Source: Diploscapter coronatus
Lineage: Eukaryota > Nematoda > Chromadorea > Rhabditida > Rhabditidae
Length of the DNA: 64,000 nt
Reading direction: 5' to 3'
Assembly (NCBI GenBank): GCA_964036155.1
Contig: OZ038423.1
Span: 68,649,249 to 68,713,248 of the forward strand
Positions within the stretch are counted from its first letter, which is position 1; every line of letters begins with the position of its first letter. Both the position numbers and the translations under genes were made by a program. Below the pieces are notes generated by a model. That model had not been told where the DNA came from and did no database searches. It saw only the letters and a list, made by a program, of their open reading frames with translations. Of the stretch, positions 25,092 through 37,185 are shown piece after piece.

Positions 25092-27810
25092 TTAGGATTG
25101 CTGTCCCACTCTTTCTACCATCTGAACAATATTCAATGCCTGCAGCAGCAGAGGTCTGTCGATCATCTGGCCTCGGAACTGAAAAAATTCTATTTTTATT
25201 TACTTTCCAACTTTAGGACCTGGAAAGCGCCTTTTCCCTGGCTCTCATGCTGACTGAATGCGTGTACGAGTTCGGTGGCCCATTCGACTTTCTCGGCTGA
25301 AAATGTAAGTTTTACCAATGATAGAGACATTTGAATGTTTCAATGATGAAATAATGATAGTAGTTTTGAACAAATGATAATAAGTTTCAGAGAAAGTCAA
25401 ATCAATTAGCTGTGAGTATTACGTGACACACTTGAGTTATCTTCAGCTTTTAACAATAATAACGAATTTACCAGTCGGCATGAAGGCACTCTGCACGATC
25501 TCGACCTGAGAAGGGTGGATGACCTGTTTTCCGGTGAAACCCCAGCGATGACCTGTAAAAATTCGATTTCAGGCAAAAATGAAGTTTGTAAAGATAAGAA
25601 AACTCGAAAATATGGATAGATAAAACTTGTACCTTCTTCACTGTATTTCTTGAGACCACCCATGTCTTTCAAATCGATGAACACTGCATCTATCGCCTGA
25701 AGTTGGAACGCTTTGCAGCACGCGACGAAACGTTGTCTGGAAAGGTAAAAAGACTGCAATTTGAATCAGAGAGCAGATTTAGTTAAGCTCTAATGTAGTA
25801 CTGCAGTAGTGCTACTAATCTCATAATATTTGTTTATTAGACCTTTTCCTTATTCTCCAGTTACTGCCTAACTTGCTAACATAGCATGATGAATGTGAAG
25901 GATAGAGTTATCCAAGAAATTACAGCAACCTATAGAAAAGGTATTTAGACATTAAAGCATATAAAAGAAAATTACACGATTCCGAAGAATATAATTATCA
26001 GAAGATAAAATAATCGAGGTAATCTAGCAGTTCAAAAAATTATCCTTACCTCGCCCAAACGAGTTCATTCCCATCTGACGATCTCTGAGCGCCAATGTCC
26101 GCACAATAATCGTCGGATCCAAACACGACAGCATCCAGCTTGAAGAAGCCCGAATTCTTGTGCAGATTGAGTGCAGAGGCTAAAATTCGAGGCATGTCCA
26201 GCAGACCGCGAGCCGACTCGATCCAGATCACTAGACGGGTGTTCTGGAACGAAAAGATTGATATTTATGAATTTTAAATAAAGAAATTGAAGAAGAATTG
26301 AAAACTTTCATTTCAATTACTTTGAAGCATATACTAATTTTCTATTTGAGAAATGGCGTTTCTTTATAGAATGATGCAATTTCGAAAGGACTATTGAATT
26401 TTCAAAAATAGTGTGCATCACTCAGCAATGTTCGTTAACGAACGCAAGCCACGCCTTCTCTACTCCCAAAATATCGTGTATCGCGAAGAAAATATCCCAG
26501 ACGACGTGGCATCCCTCTCTTTCCTCCTTCCTAAAGTATAAAACAGACAAATCTCTCGCTGTATTGGAGCATGGATGCAGGATAATATATATAATATATA
26601 TTTCGTAAAAAAGGCGGTGCCAAAAATGGAGACTGAAGGGGCGCCTAACATTGAAATACGGTAATAGGTGTCTGACACCTCTACCGAAATCTACAAAGGT
26701 CCTTCGTTACTGAGCATGACCGAGTGTGCATTTGAGGAAGATTGAAACATTGAGATTTCAAATAAAAATAAGAACATCGTAACATTGTGATATTCAAAAT
26801 ATCAATCGTTTCGAAAAGTTAAAACCCACTGTATCCATGACTCTCTTCGCTCCGTAGTGTCTTCGGAAGACATCGAAAACGGCTGCTAATTCTTCAGACG
26901 AATCCACCTTAGGCACCATGAACGCATTCGGGAGATGTTCGGCCTTGGAAAGTTCCTAAAATTATTTAATCCGCTTTGTATCCCTATCCTTGATCATTTG
27001 ATTTTTAGATTCCCTAAATCTGGTATTCCATCCGTTTTTTATCAATATCTTTCATCATTAGGTCTCACCGTAACGTCCTCTTCAATCAGTCCACTTGAGA
27101 CAGAATTCACTCTGATGCCGAGTTCAAAGCACTTCAAATCGTGGCGATTCGTCATTAGACGGTCGATGGATTTGACAACCTGAAAAATTCCGATTGAATT
27201 TTAGAAAACGTCATCCTTATCTCTAGTTTATTAGAAAATTGTTTAGTTTTTTTTCTTGTCAAAGTCTTCTAATGAAAGATACTTTTTCAAAAAGTTGAAT
27301 ATCTTCACCTGCTGTCTAGCAAGGTGCTTAGAAGTCATCGCAACGCCATCTTCGAGTTCGAGAACGACACAGTCAGCCTGAAAGTTGTAATATTTTAATT
27401 CTTATTAGTTGGTCTGGAAGATAGCGAATTATCAAAACTCTTCTACATTTTACTTTGAAAATTTTAAAGCATAGAACAAAATCTAATGTTTTTCGAGAAA
27501 TATGAAATCCTCAATTAGTGGAATCTCATCAAACTTTTATCTTTGTCATTCTATAAGACTAAAAAACTGGAACATAGAAAAAGATTACGTTAGAAAATCT
27601 AAATAAGGATAATTTGCAATTTTTAGCAAGTTTTCTAACCTTGATATTCGGTACTTTGTCGAGCATTTTCTGGTTGCTTCCTGGAACATAGAGCAGAGCT
27701 CGCCTCGGCACGTACTTAACCAAATCCCTCACCCCAGCGAACTGCGATACGGCAGCCCTCGACATCGCCGTCAGCTTCCTGAATCCGTCAACGGTGATGG
27801 CTGACCTCAT
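25092..27810 (-). CDS. CLYBL: Citramalyl-CoA lyase, mitochondrial (CLYBL)
   Basis: Nine exons join in phase to about 339 residues, close to the length of human CLYBL (340). Recognisable blocks, in order, are YVPRRALLYVPGSNQKML, DCVVLELEDGVAM, IRVNSVSSGLIEED, AFMVPKVDSSEELA, IWIESARGLLDMP, LDAVVFGSDDYCADIGAQ, QAIDAVFIDLKDMGGL, WGFTGKQVIHPSQVEIVQ and GKGAFQFRGQMIDRPLL. This is the HpcH/HpaI-type TIM barrel; the acidic residues of ELEDG and of the IWIES strand match the metal and CoA-ester site. The N-terminal 30 residues are basic and hydroxylated, consistent with mitochondrial import. The human enzyme cleaves citramalyl-CoA, clearing itaconate-derived CoA ester that would otherwise poison B12-dependent methylmalonyl-CoA mutase; it also has malate synthase activity. 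All key blocks are intact. Confidence 0.92.
26659..26686. repeat. Short perfect hairpin in a CLYBL intron
   Basis: AGGTGTC and GACACCT face each other around a single T, extended outward by CGGTA and TACCG with a one-base offset. The intron also contains an A/T dinucleotide patch near 26580-26605. No target duplication or known binding site is evident. Confidence 0.4.
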
Positions 27811-28249
27811 CTGTAAACTACAGTAATCCTAAAATCACTTTAAAAAATTACAGTATGATTCTTAGAATTTTACAACATATTTTCATAAATAACATTTGCC
27901 AATAGACAATTTATTCATTTATGTACATTTTTACAAGGACAATAAAAGTTAGAATTTCATAGAATGTTCTAGAAAACGTAGAAGCTAAAAATAGGGAAAA
28001 TAAAAGGTCACCAAGATTTTTTAAAAATTGTTTTGGCACGATTTGGCAAAATTCCAAAAATTCGAGGATTTCGGGAAATTTCCAAGTTTCTAATCAGTGT
28101 AAAAAGGCCTTATCACGGGTTGAATTAATCAAATCAAATAATTTTTAGGGAAACACGATATCTTATCACCAGAATCTCTTAAATTACGGATCAAATGATG
28201 AAATGATAATTTGATGGTCGAATTTTCAGATTTTGCAAATTTGCAATTT
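27811..28249. other. Intergenic region, CLYBL and ATG13
   Basis: Both flanking genes are on the minus strand, so this holds the CLYBL promoter and the ATG13 3-prime end. It is AT-rich with no coding signal. The spacing of 439 bp between ATG13 stop and CLYBL start is longer than the usual nematode operon gap, though an operon is not excluded. Confidence 0.45.
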
Positions 28250-31200
28250 TTATTCCTCATCCTTCTCCACCTTTTCGCGAATTTCGCTCACAAATCTGTC
28301 GAAGCGGGACTGGTTTTGGGAAAATTCTTCGAGCTGAAAAAAATCTTTAAAATAAAAAAGGGTAATTCTTTTTTTTTTTTTAAATCATAAATTTCATACA
28401 TCTAACACATTTTTAAAAGTCTACAATTTAGGAAGAAAACTGATTTTTTCAAGAAGCGAGATAAAATTAACAAAAAATGACCTGAGCCTCCAAACTGCTG
28501 AGATCCTCGAACGAGAAACTCTCGATTTCTTGGGCAGCTTTGAATTGCGAAATCACCTCGCCTATGTGGGCTGGATCCGCGCCCGACTCGCTCTCACCAC
28601 CAGAGGAGCCGAATGTCGGGATCTGAAAATTTTAGATTTTGAAAAATGTAAATTTCAAAAATACTACAAGACTAGTTAGAATTATAAAAAAAAATAAGAA
28701 AAAAAGTTATTTTAAAAATAATTCTTACCTTCACAAACGAGTCCTCCTCGTCGCTCAAATGATCCTTTTGAGTTTTGTCGTCAGACTCATTCGCTAGTTC
28801 GTCTTCAGCTCTCACGGTCCGCTCCATTGTCTCGTCAACTCCCTCTGCAAATAATCTTTTTATCACTAATAAGAGATTTATCATCAATTCGATCCTTCTA
28901 GTTTTATCATTCATAAATCAATCATTAAAGTTGCCAATTCGCCATTCCAATCCAAATCAAATTCACTTCAACTAAGTCATAACCTTTAGAAATATATCGT
29001 AATTTTGCCCCTTTTGAAGAAATATTTAGAAAACTGACGAACTCTCGAATGTTTCCAAATTTTCGATTTCAGGAAAAACTCAACGTTTTTCTTTTTCGAA
29101 GGTATATTTTAGAAAATGTATGCAATCTGATTAAAATCGAATAAAAACTCGACCTTCATCATTATCCTCGATCGACTTTGCCCTGATTGTTCGTTGACTG
29201 CTCGTCGATTCGCAGTGGTCGATTTCCCTGGCCTTCAGCAGTACCTCCTCTTTTTCCGATTCATTTTCGGAGGTTACGGATTTTTCTAAAAATAAAAACA
29301 TTTTAAAAATGTAAAAAAAAACAACTAAATAATATATAGATAGATAAATTTTGTGAGTTCGGATCAAGAAGGAATTTTTAAAATTTAGAAAAAAATGTTT
29401 AGATTAAAGAAAAAGAAAGGTAACAAAATACCATGATTACTCTTGTCATCTTTGGCTTCCTCTTTGACCGGATAAAGGGTTCCGGTATAGGACAAGTTGA
29501 GCAACCCGGCGAAAGGCATGTTCGCTGGGACGGTCTAGAATGTTTTTTTTTTCTTCTTTTCTTACTTCTTTATTTTTTCTGTATTTTACACAACGAACGA
29601 TAACCAAATAAAATGAATTACAACCTCCTCTCTAGTATTTATTTGTTTCATTTAGACTTCATGTAATGTAAATTATTACCATTTTTAAGTTATAAAATTT
29701 ACCTGACTATGCGAAAATCGTCTGTGTGGATTGCCGATCGGAACTTGATCGCCCCGTTCAGGTGCCGAACTCGCACCGCCCGATTCCGGATCACTCGTTA
29801 GAGACGTAGACCGAGATCTAAAACATAGAAATCTTGGGTAATCTAATTCCACTTTCTATAATATTTTTGAAGTTATTTGTCTCAGTCGATCTCGAATTGT
29901 TAAGAAATCATTAAAAAAAACTAATGCTCGTTTTCTTGAAACATGCCATAGAAGTTTGAAACGGTTACGGCAATTTTCAATCAAATTCCCACCTCTGAGC
30001 TTTGAATTGCGGTATTTCCCTGTCCGGCGGAGAGACCATCGGGGATGCTGTCGGCTGGCTGCTGGGACTCGCAGAAAAGTGGGAGATCGCGTCACAAGAG
30101 AGGGGAGAGTCGGAAATGCCGTGAGAATCTGGTGTAGCTGGAGAGCCAGAGGAAATCTGAAAGTTTTTAGAAATATTTTTCATCATTACCGATAGTCTAT
30201 AACCAACGAATTCATTTTTATCCCCTCTAACCTCCATAATTTTTAAGCATATTTTTTTTAAATATAAAAAAAAAGAAAGAAACCGCGACCTCATGAAAGC
30301 TCTCGAGCGCATTCGAGGCCTGTAGAGTTCTATCAATCTCCATTCTGGTTCTGTAGGACAGGGTAAGCTGGAACGAGCCCAGAATTGTAGGCAACACTCC
30401 CAGGGTTATCTGCTTCGCCTCCGCACCTAGGTCGATCGTGGAGGGTCCCATGTTGAGCTGAAATTTAAAAATAATTTTAAAAATTTAGAAAAAGATAGAA
30501 TATTTGTTTGTTGAAATTTATTTTAAAAAAATAAAAAATAGGAAGAACACATAGTTGCTTTAGTTTTCGAAGAAAAATTAGTGAAAAAAAACTAGAGAAA
30601 ATGGAATTTTATGATTTTTCTTTTAATTTGATAAAAAAAAAAAGAATTACCCGATACAGTATGACATAAGTGTCGGGGCCCTGTTTCTTGACGTAATACC
30701 TGTGCATCGGTGTCATTCTCGACGCGCAAAATGCGCTTTTCAGAATGTTCCCGATTTGGTGGTAGAGTTGAGAGTCCTGCAAATAGCAAATCAAATCAGT
30801 TTTTAGAAAAAAATCAATAATATCGATTTTTAGACAAAAAGCCCGTTATTCGAAGCACAGATATAGGAAAAGCTAACTTTGGTGATTTTATAGCACAAAA
30901 ATGTAATGTAATGCACAGAGGAAATGCTGAGCAAAAATGTCGAAGCTTCAAATAATGAACTTGACTACCTCGGGTACCTGCTCGTCTGTCCAATTCTTCT
31001 GGTCGAAAGCCTCGTCGGTCATGATTGTGAAGGTCCTGAAAACTTGTATATTACTATAGGGTTGGGTCAATGAAGCAAAATTTCAATAAAACTTTCGATC
31101 CTTGAATTTTTTGAAACATACGAAACTTTACCAATTTTCCATAGGCAAAATATCCCCGTCAGCAGTGTAGAGCAGGAAATCGACGGAAATACTTGGAGCA

Positions 31201-32769
31201 TCGGGCGGGAAGCTAAAGTTTGCGCATAAGTTTAAAAATAGCGATATTTTTTCGAAGTATGGCTGGACTTTAGTATTCGGGAGGTAAAAAAACTTATTAA
31301 AAAATACTTATTTTAGTGTAATCGACTGTGCTGAGCACGAATATGATATTCATTTTTGTCGGAAATGTATTCTAGAGCTTCTAGAGCACCTGCAAAAGCT
31401 GAAATCCCCTATATAAGAAATTGACTAGTGGGCATAGTAAGCGTGTTTTATATGCATATAGGGGTAATCGAAGGCGTAGAATTCAAATACGATGCTTATT
31501 TACATCCCAGAACATTCTAGAACAAGTTACGAGACTTTATTTAATAAAAAAAGTTTCCTTATATAACGGATATATTATAGCGTATAGAATTGCATTGAAT
31601 AATGCATGTTTATAGGGGTAATCGAGGGCGTAGAATTCAAATATGAAGTTTATTTTTTAGTGATAATCAGTCCTAGGAACATAGAACTAAATTTTAAAAA
31701 AACCCATTTAAAGGGCCCGAGTACCGGTCTGCCTACCCTCGTTCGTTGATTCGGGACCTGGTACCAAAATTTTGCCTACTTCTGCCTAGCCTCTTTCGTT
31801 GATTCGAAACTCGATACCAAAATTTTTCCTACCCTCTTTCGTATTGATGTAATTTTGCATTATCCTATGCCTATTTGTGAAATGGATAAAGCCTATGCCT
31901 ATCTCACCTGTACTTCTGGTCCCCATATTTGAATTCTACGCTCTCAATAACCCCTATAAACATGCATTATTCAATGCAATTCTATACGCTATAATATATC
32001 CGTTATATAAGGAAACTTTTTTTATTAAATAAAGTCTCGTAACTTGTTCTAGAATGTTCTGGGATGTAAATAAGCATCGTATTTGAATTCTACGCCTTCG
32101 ATTACCCCTATATGCATATAAAACACGCTTACTATGCCCACTAGTCAATTTCTTATATAGGGGATTTCAGCTTTTGCAGGTGCTCTAGAAGCTCTAGAAT
32201 ACATTTCCGACAAAAATGAATATCATATTCGTGCTCAGCACAGTCGATTACACTAAAATAAGTATTTTTTAATAAGTTTTTTTACCTCCCGAATACTAAA
32301 GTCTTACCCGAAGTATTATCAAGTTAATATGTACCGCTATTGTCTGAAGTAAAAAATAAATATGTTAAGAGACTAACGCAGTGATACTTCGCTTGATTTG
32401 CGCAGAGATTTCACCAAGTTCGTCTAGTTTCAAATTGAACCAGTCCTGAGTCGGCTTGCCCTCGCATTGGTGAGCGTATTTTTCATTCGTCCTTGATTGT
32501 ACCAGGATCTGAAATTTATCATTTTTTTAAATTTATCTCCGTCAAAGTAAAAGTGAAAATATTGTTCTTTTTAGGAAAAAAGAGAATTGCTATAAATTCC
32601 AATATACCTGGATGAGCCGTCTGCAGAAATACCGACTGAAATTGCCAGTTGCTTTTCTCCTGGCTTGATGTTGGTCGGATGAAGCGAACGACGTCGCGAC
32701 CACATCCGAGGTCGGCGACGACGGGTACGACCCCGCTACAGACGTCGATGACGACGACACGCGGATCAT
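28250..32769 (-). CDS. atg-13: Autophagy protein ATG13 (EPG-1-like)
   Basis: Thirteen exons join in phase to about 529 residues. Residues about 45-240 are a HORMA domain: FSRYFCRRLIQILVQSR, QDWFNLKLDELGEISAQI, ISVDFLLYTADGDILPMENW, HQIGNILKSAFCASRMTPMH, DTYVILYR and LGVLPTILGSFQLTLSYRT. These match ATG13 strand by strand, notably DWFNL, LLKS.....RVTPxxR-like, and YVILYR. The rest is low-complexity and rich in serine and acid (for example SATPDSHGIS-type, EDELANESDDKTQKD), ending in a short helix LEEFSQNQSRFDRFVSEIRE. ATG13 bridges the ULK1/UNC-51 kinase complex to autophagosome formation; the C. elegans form is EPG-1. An acceptor-like site lies 10 nt upstream of the ATG. The second intron carries a 1048-bp foldback element without damaging the exons. 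Confidence 0.88.
31261..32308. mobile_element. 1048-bp foldback element in ATG13 intron
   Basis: The two arms (about 31261-31649 and 31924-32308) are inverted copies that match almost base for base over roughly 380 bp. Outer ends read GGCTGGACTTTAG and, on the other strand, GGTAAGACTTTAG. The 8-bp direct repeat CGAAGTAT abuts both ends (31253-31260 and 32309-32316). Without the element and one duplication, the host intron would be about 109 bp, normal for this window. Each arm contains two copies of ATAGGGGTAATCGA-GGCGTAGAATTC. The centre has an imperfect tandem repeat of about 60 bp (31715-31850, TACCAAAATTTT units). No transposase frame is present; identical open frames in both arms are a by-product of the symmetry. 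Confidence 0.88.
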
Positions 32770-33469
32770 CTCAATCCTAACGATGAAAAATTACGCAAAT
32801 TTACAAAAAAAAAATCGATTTAGAAAGTTCAGAAGAAATGCTAAGAAAAAAGGGGATAAAGAGAATAAGTATGGGGCAGTGGTTTTCGAGTAGTGTGGTA
32901 TCCAAGCTAAAAAGATAAAGTGAATTAATAAAGGATTTTGGTGACTTTTGAAGCGAGAAGAAGCTAGCATTGATCCGCCATAACTCGCCATATGATATCA
33001 AATCAACGAGGGTGAGAAATTTTAACGCGTAAACGCAGTGAATATGTCGATAAATAAACACTTGGCAACGCAACATTCGTTGTTTATTTCTCGGTTTTCG
33101 CCAACTTCTTCGGGCCCGTTCATACTTTAGTTGCAATGCAACTTGCAATTTGCAACTCGCTCGAAATAGCATGGGAAATCAGGAGAGCACAAAAATGGCG
33201 CAATCGCGCTCTTTTCACCTCCCATGCTATTTCAAGCGAGTTGCAATTGCAAGTTGCATTGCAACTAAAGTATGAACGCGCCCTTCCAATTTTCTTCGAT
33301 TTTTCCTAAAAATTGATTCAGAAAATGTTCGTTCTCACACCTTTCGCAATCTCATATTTTACTCTTGGAATTTTTCTCAAAATTATGAACTTTTCCGAAA
33401 ATTGACTTATTTCGAAGTTTTCTATTTTCTATTTTTTAAACTCCTTTTCTCACAAAATAACTTTCCCAG
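32770..33469. other. Divergent intergenic region with MITE
   Basis: The region separates the starts of ATG13 (minus) and SRD5A3 (plus) and should hold both promoters. Its middle is occupied by the palindromic element at 33112-33283. Nothing else recognised. Confidence 0.5.
33112..33283. mobile_element. 172-bp palindromic MITE, family P copy 1
   Basis: The ends GGGCCCGTTCATACTTTAG and CTAAAGTATGAACGCGCCC are inverted, and the arms continue TTGCAATGCAACTTGCAA, CTCGCTCGAAATAGCATGGGA for about 70 bp each. A trinucleotide TTC flanks both ends and may be the target duplication. A diverged copy is at 54470-54608. Confidence 0.75.
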
Positions 33470-35709
33470 ATGCTGGAGTCTCTGCTTGCATACGGCTGGA
33501 TTCCTGTCCTGTTGACAGGAGCGGGCTTATTCATCCTGCTTATCGGCACCGCCAATCAATTTACTAGCTTCCAGCTCATCCGGAATGTCTTCCTCTATGG
33601 AAAACTCAACGAACAGGTAGATAATTATGGAAAATTAAAAATAAATAAATAAATAATTGGGATAATTAAGTGGAATAATGAATGGGGTAGCTAATTGGGA
33701 CAGTTATCAGCTATTTTTAGGAGTCGACCACCACCAGACTCCCCAGATGGTTCTACGTTCCGAAAAAGTGGGGATTTTATGATATATTCAACTTTTAGAA
33801 ATGCTTAATTTCTGAATTACCACTTGATAGCGTTGCAATCGCAGAAGGTATTTTCCTAAAATGTTTCAAACCTTTGCAAATTTTCGAAGACTTGCTATTA
33901 ATCTAGGCTTGGAAGAAATGAGCCCGCCAAAAAATTATAAAACAAATCTCCCTAGATGGTTCTCGCACTTCTACATCGTCTCTATCGTGTGCATCGCATT
34001 CTGGCTGCTCTTCATGCAGGGCATTTCGGACAGATTCTTCAAGACCGAAACGAGAGCCGTGTTGAAATTGCGCAGCTTGACCTGGGAACATAGGGTTCCT
34101 TCTGGTAAGAAATCTTTTCTTTCAATTTGATGATTTATTAACATTTTTGTTACCTTTCATATTATGAAGGAATAGCCCTTCCTCAATTTCTAACTTTCAA
34201 CTTTATTTTGTAAAAGAAGTTAGATTCTTAAAAAAGTTAAAGTTTGAATTTTCCTATTTTTACTTTCCAAATTTTTATTTCAGTCTCCTGGTCCACAGCC
34301 CAATTCGCCTTGTGGCTGCTGTTCATTCATTCGCTCAGGTAAAAATAGTACAAATTAAAAGAATTGAATTTAAAAAAATAAATTTAAATGATAAACTTAG
34401 AAAAAAATGAATTTTAAAAAGGAAATTTAAAAATAATTACAAAATAATCTTTTTCAGACGAGCCTACGAGACCCTGTACGTCTCTGTGTTCTCTTCGGGC
34501 CAGATGAACTTGTTGCACTATTTGACTGGATTGGGTCATTATTTCCTCCTCCCATTGTCTATCATCTGTGAAACGAAGGGGGTCGTGACGAATGATTGTG
34601 AGTTTTTCAAGTTGACAAGTTTCAAAAAGTAGAAAATTATTTTGGACGTGAGTGTTGATATTCATTTGGAGAGAAATTATGGTAATCCGTGCCGGTTAAT
34701 AATTTCAAAATCAAAGTTATAAATTTATAGGTTTTAAAAGATTTGATCTTCTTTCTGAGAGAAATATTGATAGTGCTGCTTTCACCCCCAGAAACGAATA
34801 AAAAACTTTACTTTTTAAAAAATTCAAACTTCTTCCTAATTGAATTTTTTTCAATGAAACGAAGGTCTGAATCAACGGAAGAGGTCATAAATTTTAAATT
34901 TCAGACGTTCATTTCTCGTTCGGCGACATTTCGGGTGAGCAGTGGGGTGCTGCGATCATCTTCCTTATGCTCAATTTGGCTCAGCACCAGGTCGCTCGCC
35001 AGATGGGGGATTTGCGAAAATCGCTGTCTGGTAAAAATTACATTTTTTCTTTCTTCGAATTTTTCAAAAATTAGAATTTTTTAAGGGTATTTCACTTCCT
35101 AGACTTATCATAAGCCAAACTTCAAGCTTTCTGAAGACCTTTATCTTCTGAAAGTGAATGACCAGTTCAAGCTTTTATATTTATAAGTCGATCTTTCCAT
35201 ACATTCTTTTCAGAAAGTATTAAATTATTCAAAATTGATCAAAAATTCAATTCCTATATCTTTCCAGGAACTGTTCGTCACTACAGCTACGGCGTGTGTT
35301 ACGGCGGTCTGTTCGACTTGGTTTCCTCGCCGCATTTCTTCCTCGAAATTCTCATCTACGTGACCATGACAGGATTCCTCTGGCAGTGCTTCGCGTTTAA
35401 GGTACGGTATATTTAAATTTATTTCCTTAAATTTTTCTAGGAGTAGATTTTAACCTAAACTTGTGAAATATATATGATAGGTTGTAAGAAATTTTATAAA
35501 ATAGTTATAAAAGTTTAAAAATAGTTACGTATTTGCATTTTTCCTTATTAAACAAGGGCTAAAATTCTTAAAATGAAATTTAGTTCGTCCTCCTTTTCGT
35601 GGTGCTGAACCAGATGTGCGTTGGTTTCGTTACCCACCAGTGGTACCTCTCGACTTTCCCAGGAAAATACCCGAAAGAGCGCAAAGCCATCATTCCTTGG
35701 ATTTTCTAG
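33470..35709 (+). CDS. SRD5A3: SRD5A3-type polyprenal reductase
   Basis: Eight exons join in phase to about 307 residues (human SRD5A3 is 318). The ATG at 33470 directly follows a TTTCCCAG acceptor. Several hydrophobic helices are present ([59 protein letters not shown]). Family blocks include [68 protein letters not shown] and, at the end, [20 protein letters not shown]. In people this ER enzyme is needed to make dolichol for N-glycosylation; the steroid 5-alpha-reductase name is historical. VPKKW is split by an intron whose two flanking exons both contain LPRWF-like codons; only the splice used here restores the family sequence. Confidence 0.9.
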
Positions 35710-37185
35710 GAAGCAGTACGGTAGGATACAGTATACAAAATCGGTACCTTTCGGAAATAACGTGATTTTTTACAGCTAGACATAATTTTTATCATTTCAT
35801 GTCTTGTGAAAGATCATGCTATTTCAATATCACCTAAGAAATTAAAACCCTTCAGTTACTATAGCCTAAAATTAGTTCCTTTTCTTTTTCTACTTACTGT
35901 CTTTGTTAAAATTTTTGAGAGTAGATTTTTACCGTATTATTAAGTGTCTAGTATTCTTTTCCTAGAAGCCCGATGAAAATTCAGATTTAAGAGGTCTAGT
36001 TATTCCATATTTACCCAGTTCGGTGGTTGTGTTTTGGAAATTTGTAAAATTTGCCATTTTTGAAATTTTTCGAGGTGAACTTTGCAAAATTTCATTTTAA
36101 TATCCCATTTAGTTATTGTTGAATCTTAGCCAGACCCTCTAGCATTTTATGGTGGAGCTAAAATGTGAAGTTTTATTAAATTTCAAGACCTCACATTTTG
36201 AAAATCATGGTAATTCTTATCATTCAGGCCAAATTTCATACCAAATGATCTTAAAACTTTAAATCTAGGGGATGAGACTTTCTTATCATAATCTTCTTCG
36301 AATATCACCGATTTCAACTGAATTTGTATAAAAGTGGGCGGAGCTTGAAATTTTTAGATCACGTCCATTTTTATTGAACTTTAAGTGCAATTTATGATAT
36401 TATTTTAGTGCAATGGTAAATTTCAGCGTAAAAATACTTCACTCAGGAGTTTCTGTTATTGTTTTTTTTCAAAAAGGCAAACTTTATTATTTTCAGTTGT
36501 GTTATTCAAAAAAATCTTTCTCTAATTTTAACGATGATCTTAAAAAGTATTGCCGCTTTCTGTTTAAAAACGTGTTTATTGAGTGTTGGAATAAAAAATA
36601 TTTGGAAAGAAACCAATTTGATTTATAATGTAAAAATTTGTACGAAAGATTAAAAAGTATCTTGGAGCGAAGTAGACTCCTGTTCATAAATTAATTTAGC
36701 ACCAGTTAATTATGATAAATTTGGCGAGAAAACATTGCCTAAAAATTAGGCTAGTACAAAAGTGGCAAATTGAAAAAGAAATACCTGAAGCGACTTTGGG
36801 ATAAGTAAAAAGTTGGCACAAAATGAATAAAATTTTGGATATATGAGAGAATGCGTCTATGTTACAGTATGGCACGAATGAATTCGATTTTTGGGGAAAA
36901 ATAAAAATAAACAGCTAAAAATAATAAATCTAATGATCTACGACGATTTTCATACTCGACTTGGATTCAGAAGGGTTAACTTCGTGAAGATCAAGACCTT
37001 CGTTGGGGTCATCTTCCTGAATTTGGAATATTTCTTAATTCTTGAAATTTATTTATCATTTTGCCCTCAAACTATTGAAACTAAAAGCAAAAAGTTGAAT
37101 AGTGAGCTATTTTGAAACGTTTACAATTTTTTCGTAAAGAAATGCAACTAGACTAAAGATAATTGGCACACTATTTCACAAAATT
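35710..37185. other. Convergent intergenic region
   Basis: The region lies between the stops of SRD5A3 (plus) and the C2H2 gene (minus). It carries the second copy of the AAAGTGGGCGGAGCTTG motif (36331-36347). Short AT-driven open frames near 36.4-37.1 kb on both strands have no splice or family support. Confidence 0.5.
36331..36347 (+). repeat. Dispersed GTGGGCGGAGCTT motif, copy 2
   Basis: The 17-mer AAAGTGGGCGGAGCTTG is identical to the copy at 18276 and stands in otherwise AT-rich intergenic DNA. Upstream ACCGATTTC is also shared. Confidence 0.6.

Noticed and set aside
31421..32148. Identical 64-codon open frames on opposite strands (31421-31615 and 31954-32148)
   Set aside because: They are the two arms of the foldback element; the identity is a consequence of the inverted repeat, and the frame shows no family resemblance.
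36413..37115. Overlapping AT-driven open frames on both strands
   Set aside because: Composition (F, K, N, I) and overlap on both strands are those of random AT-rich DNA.
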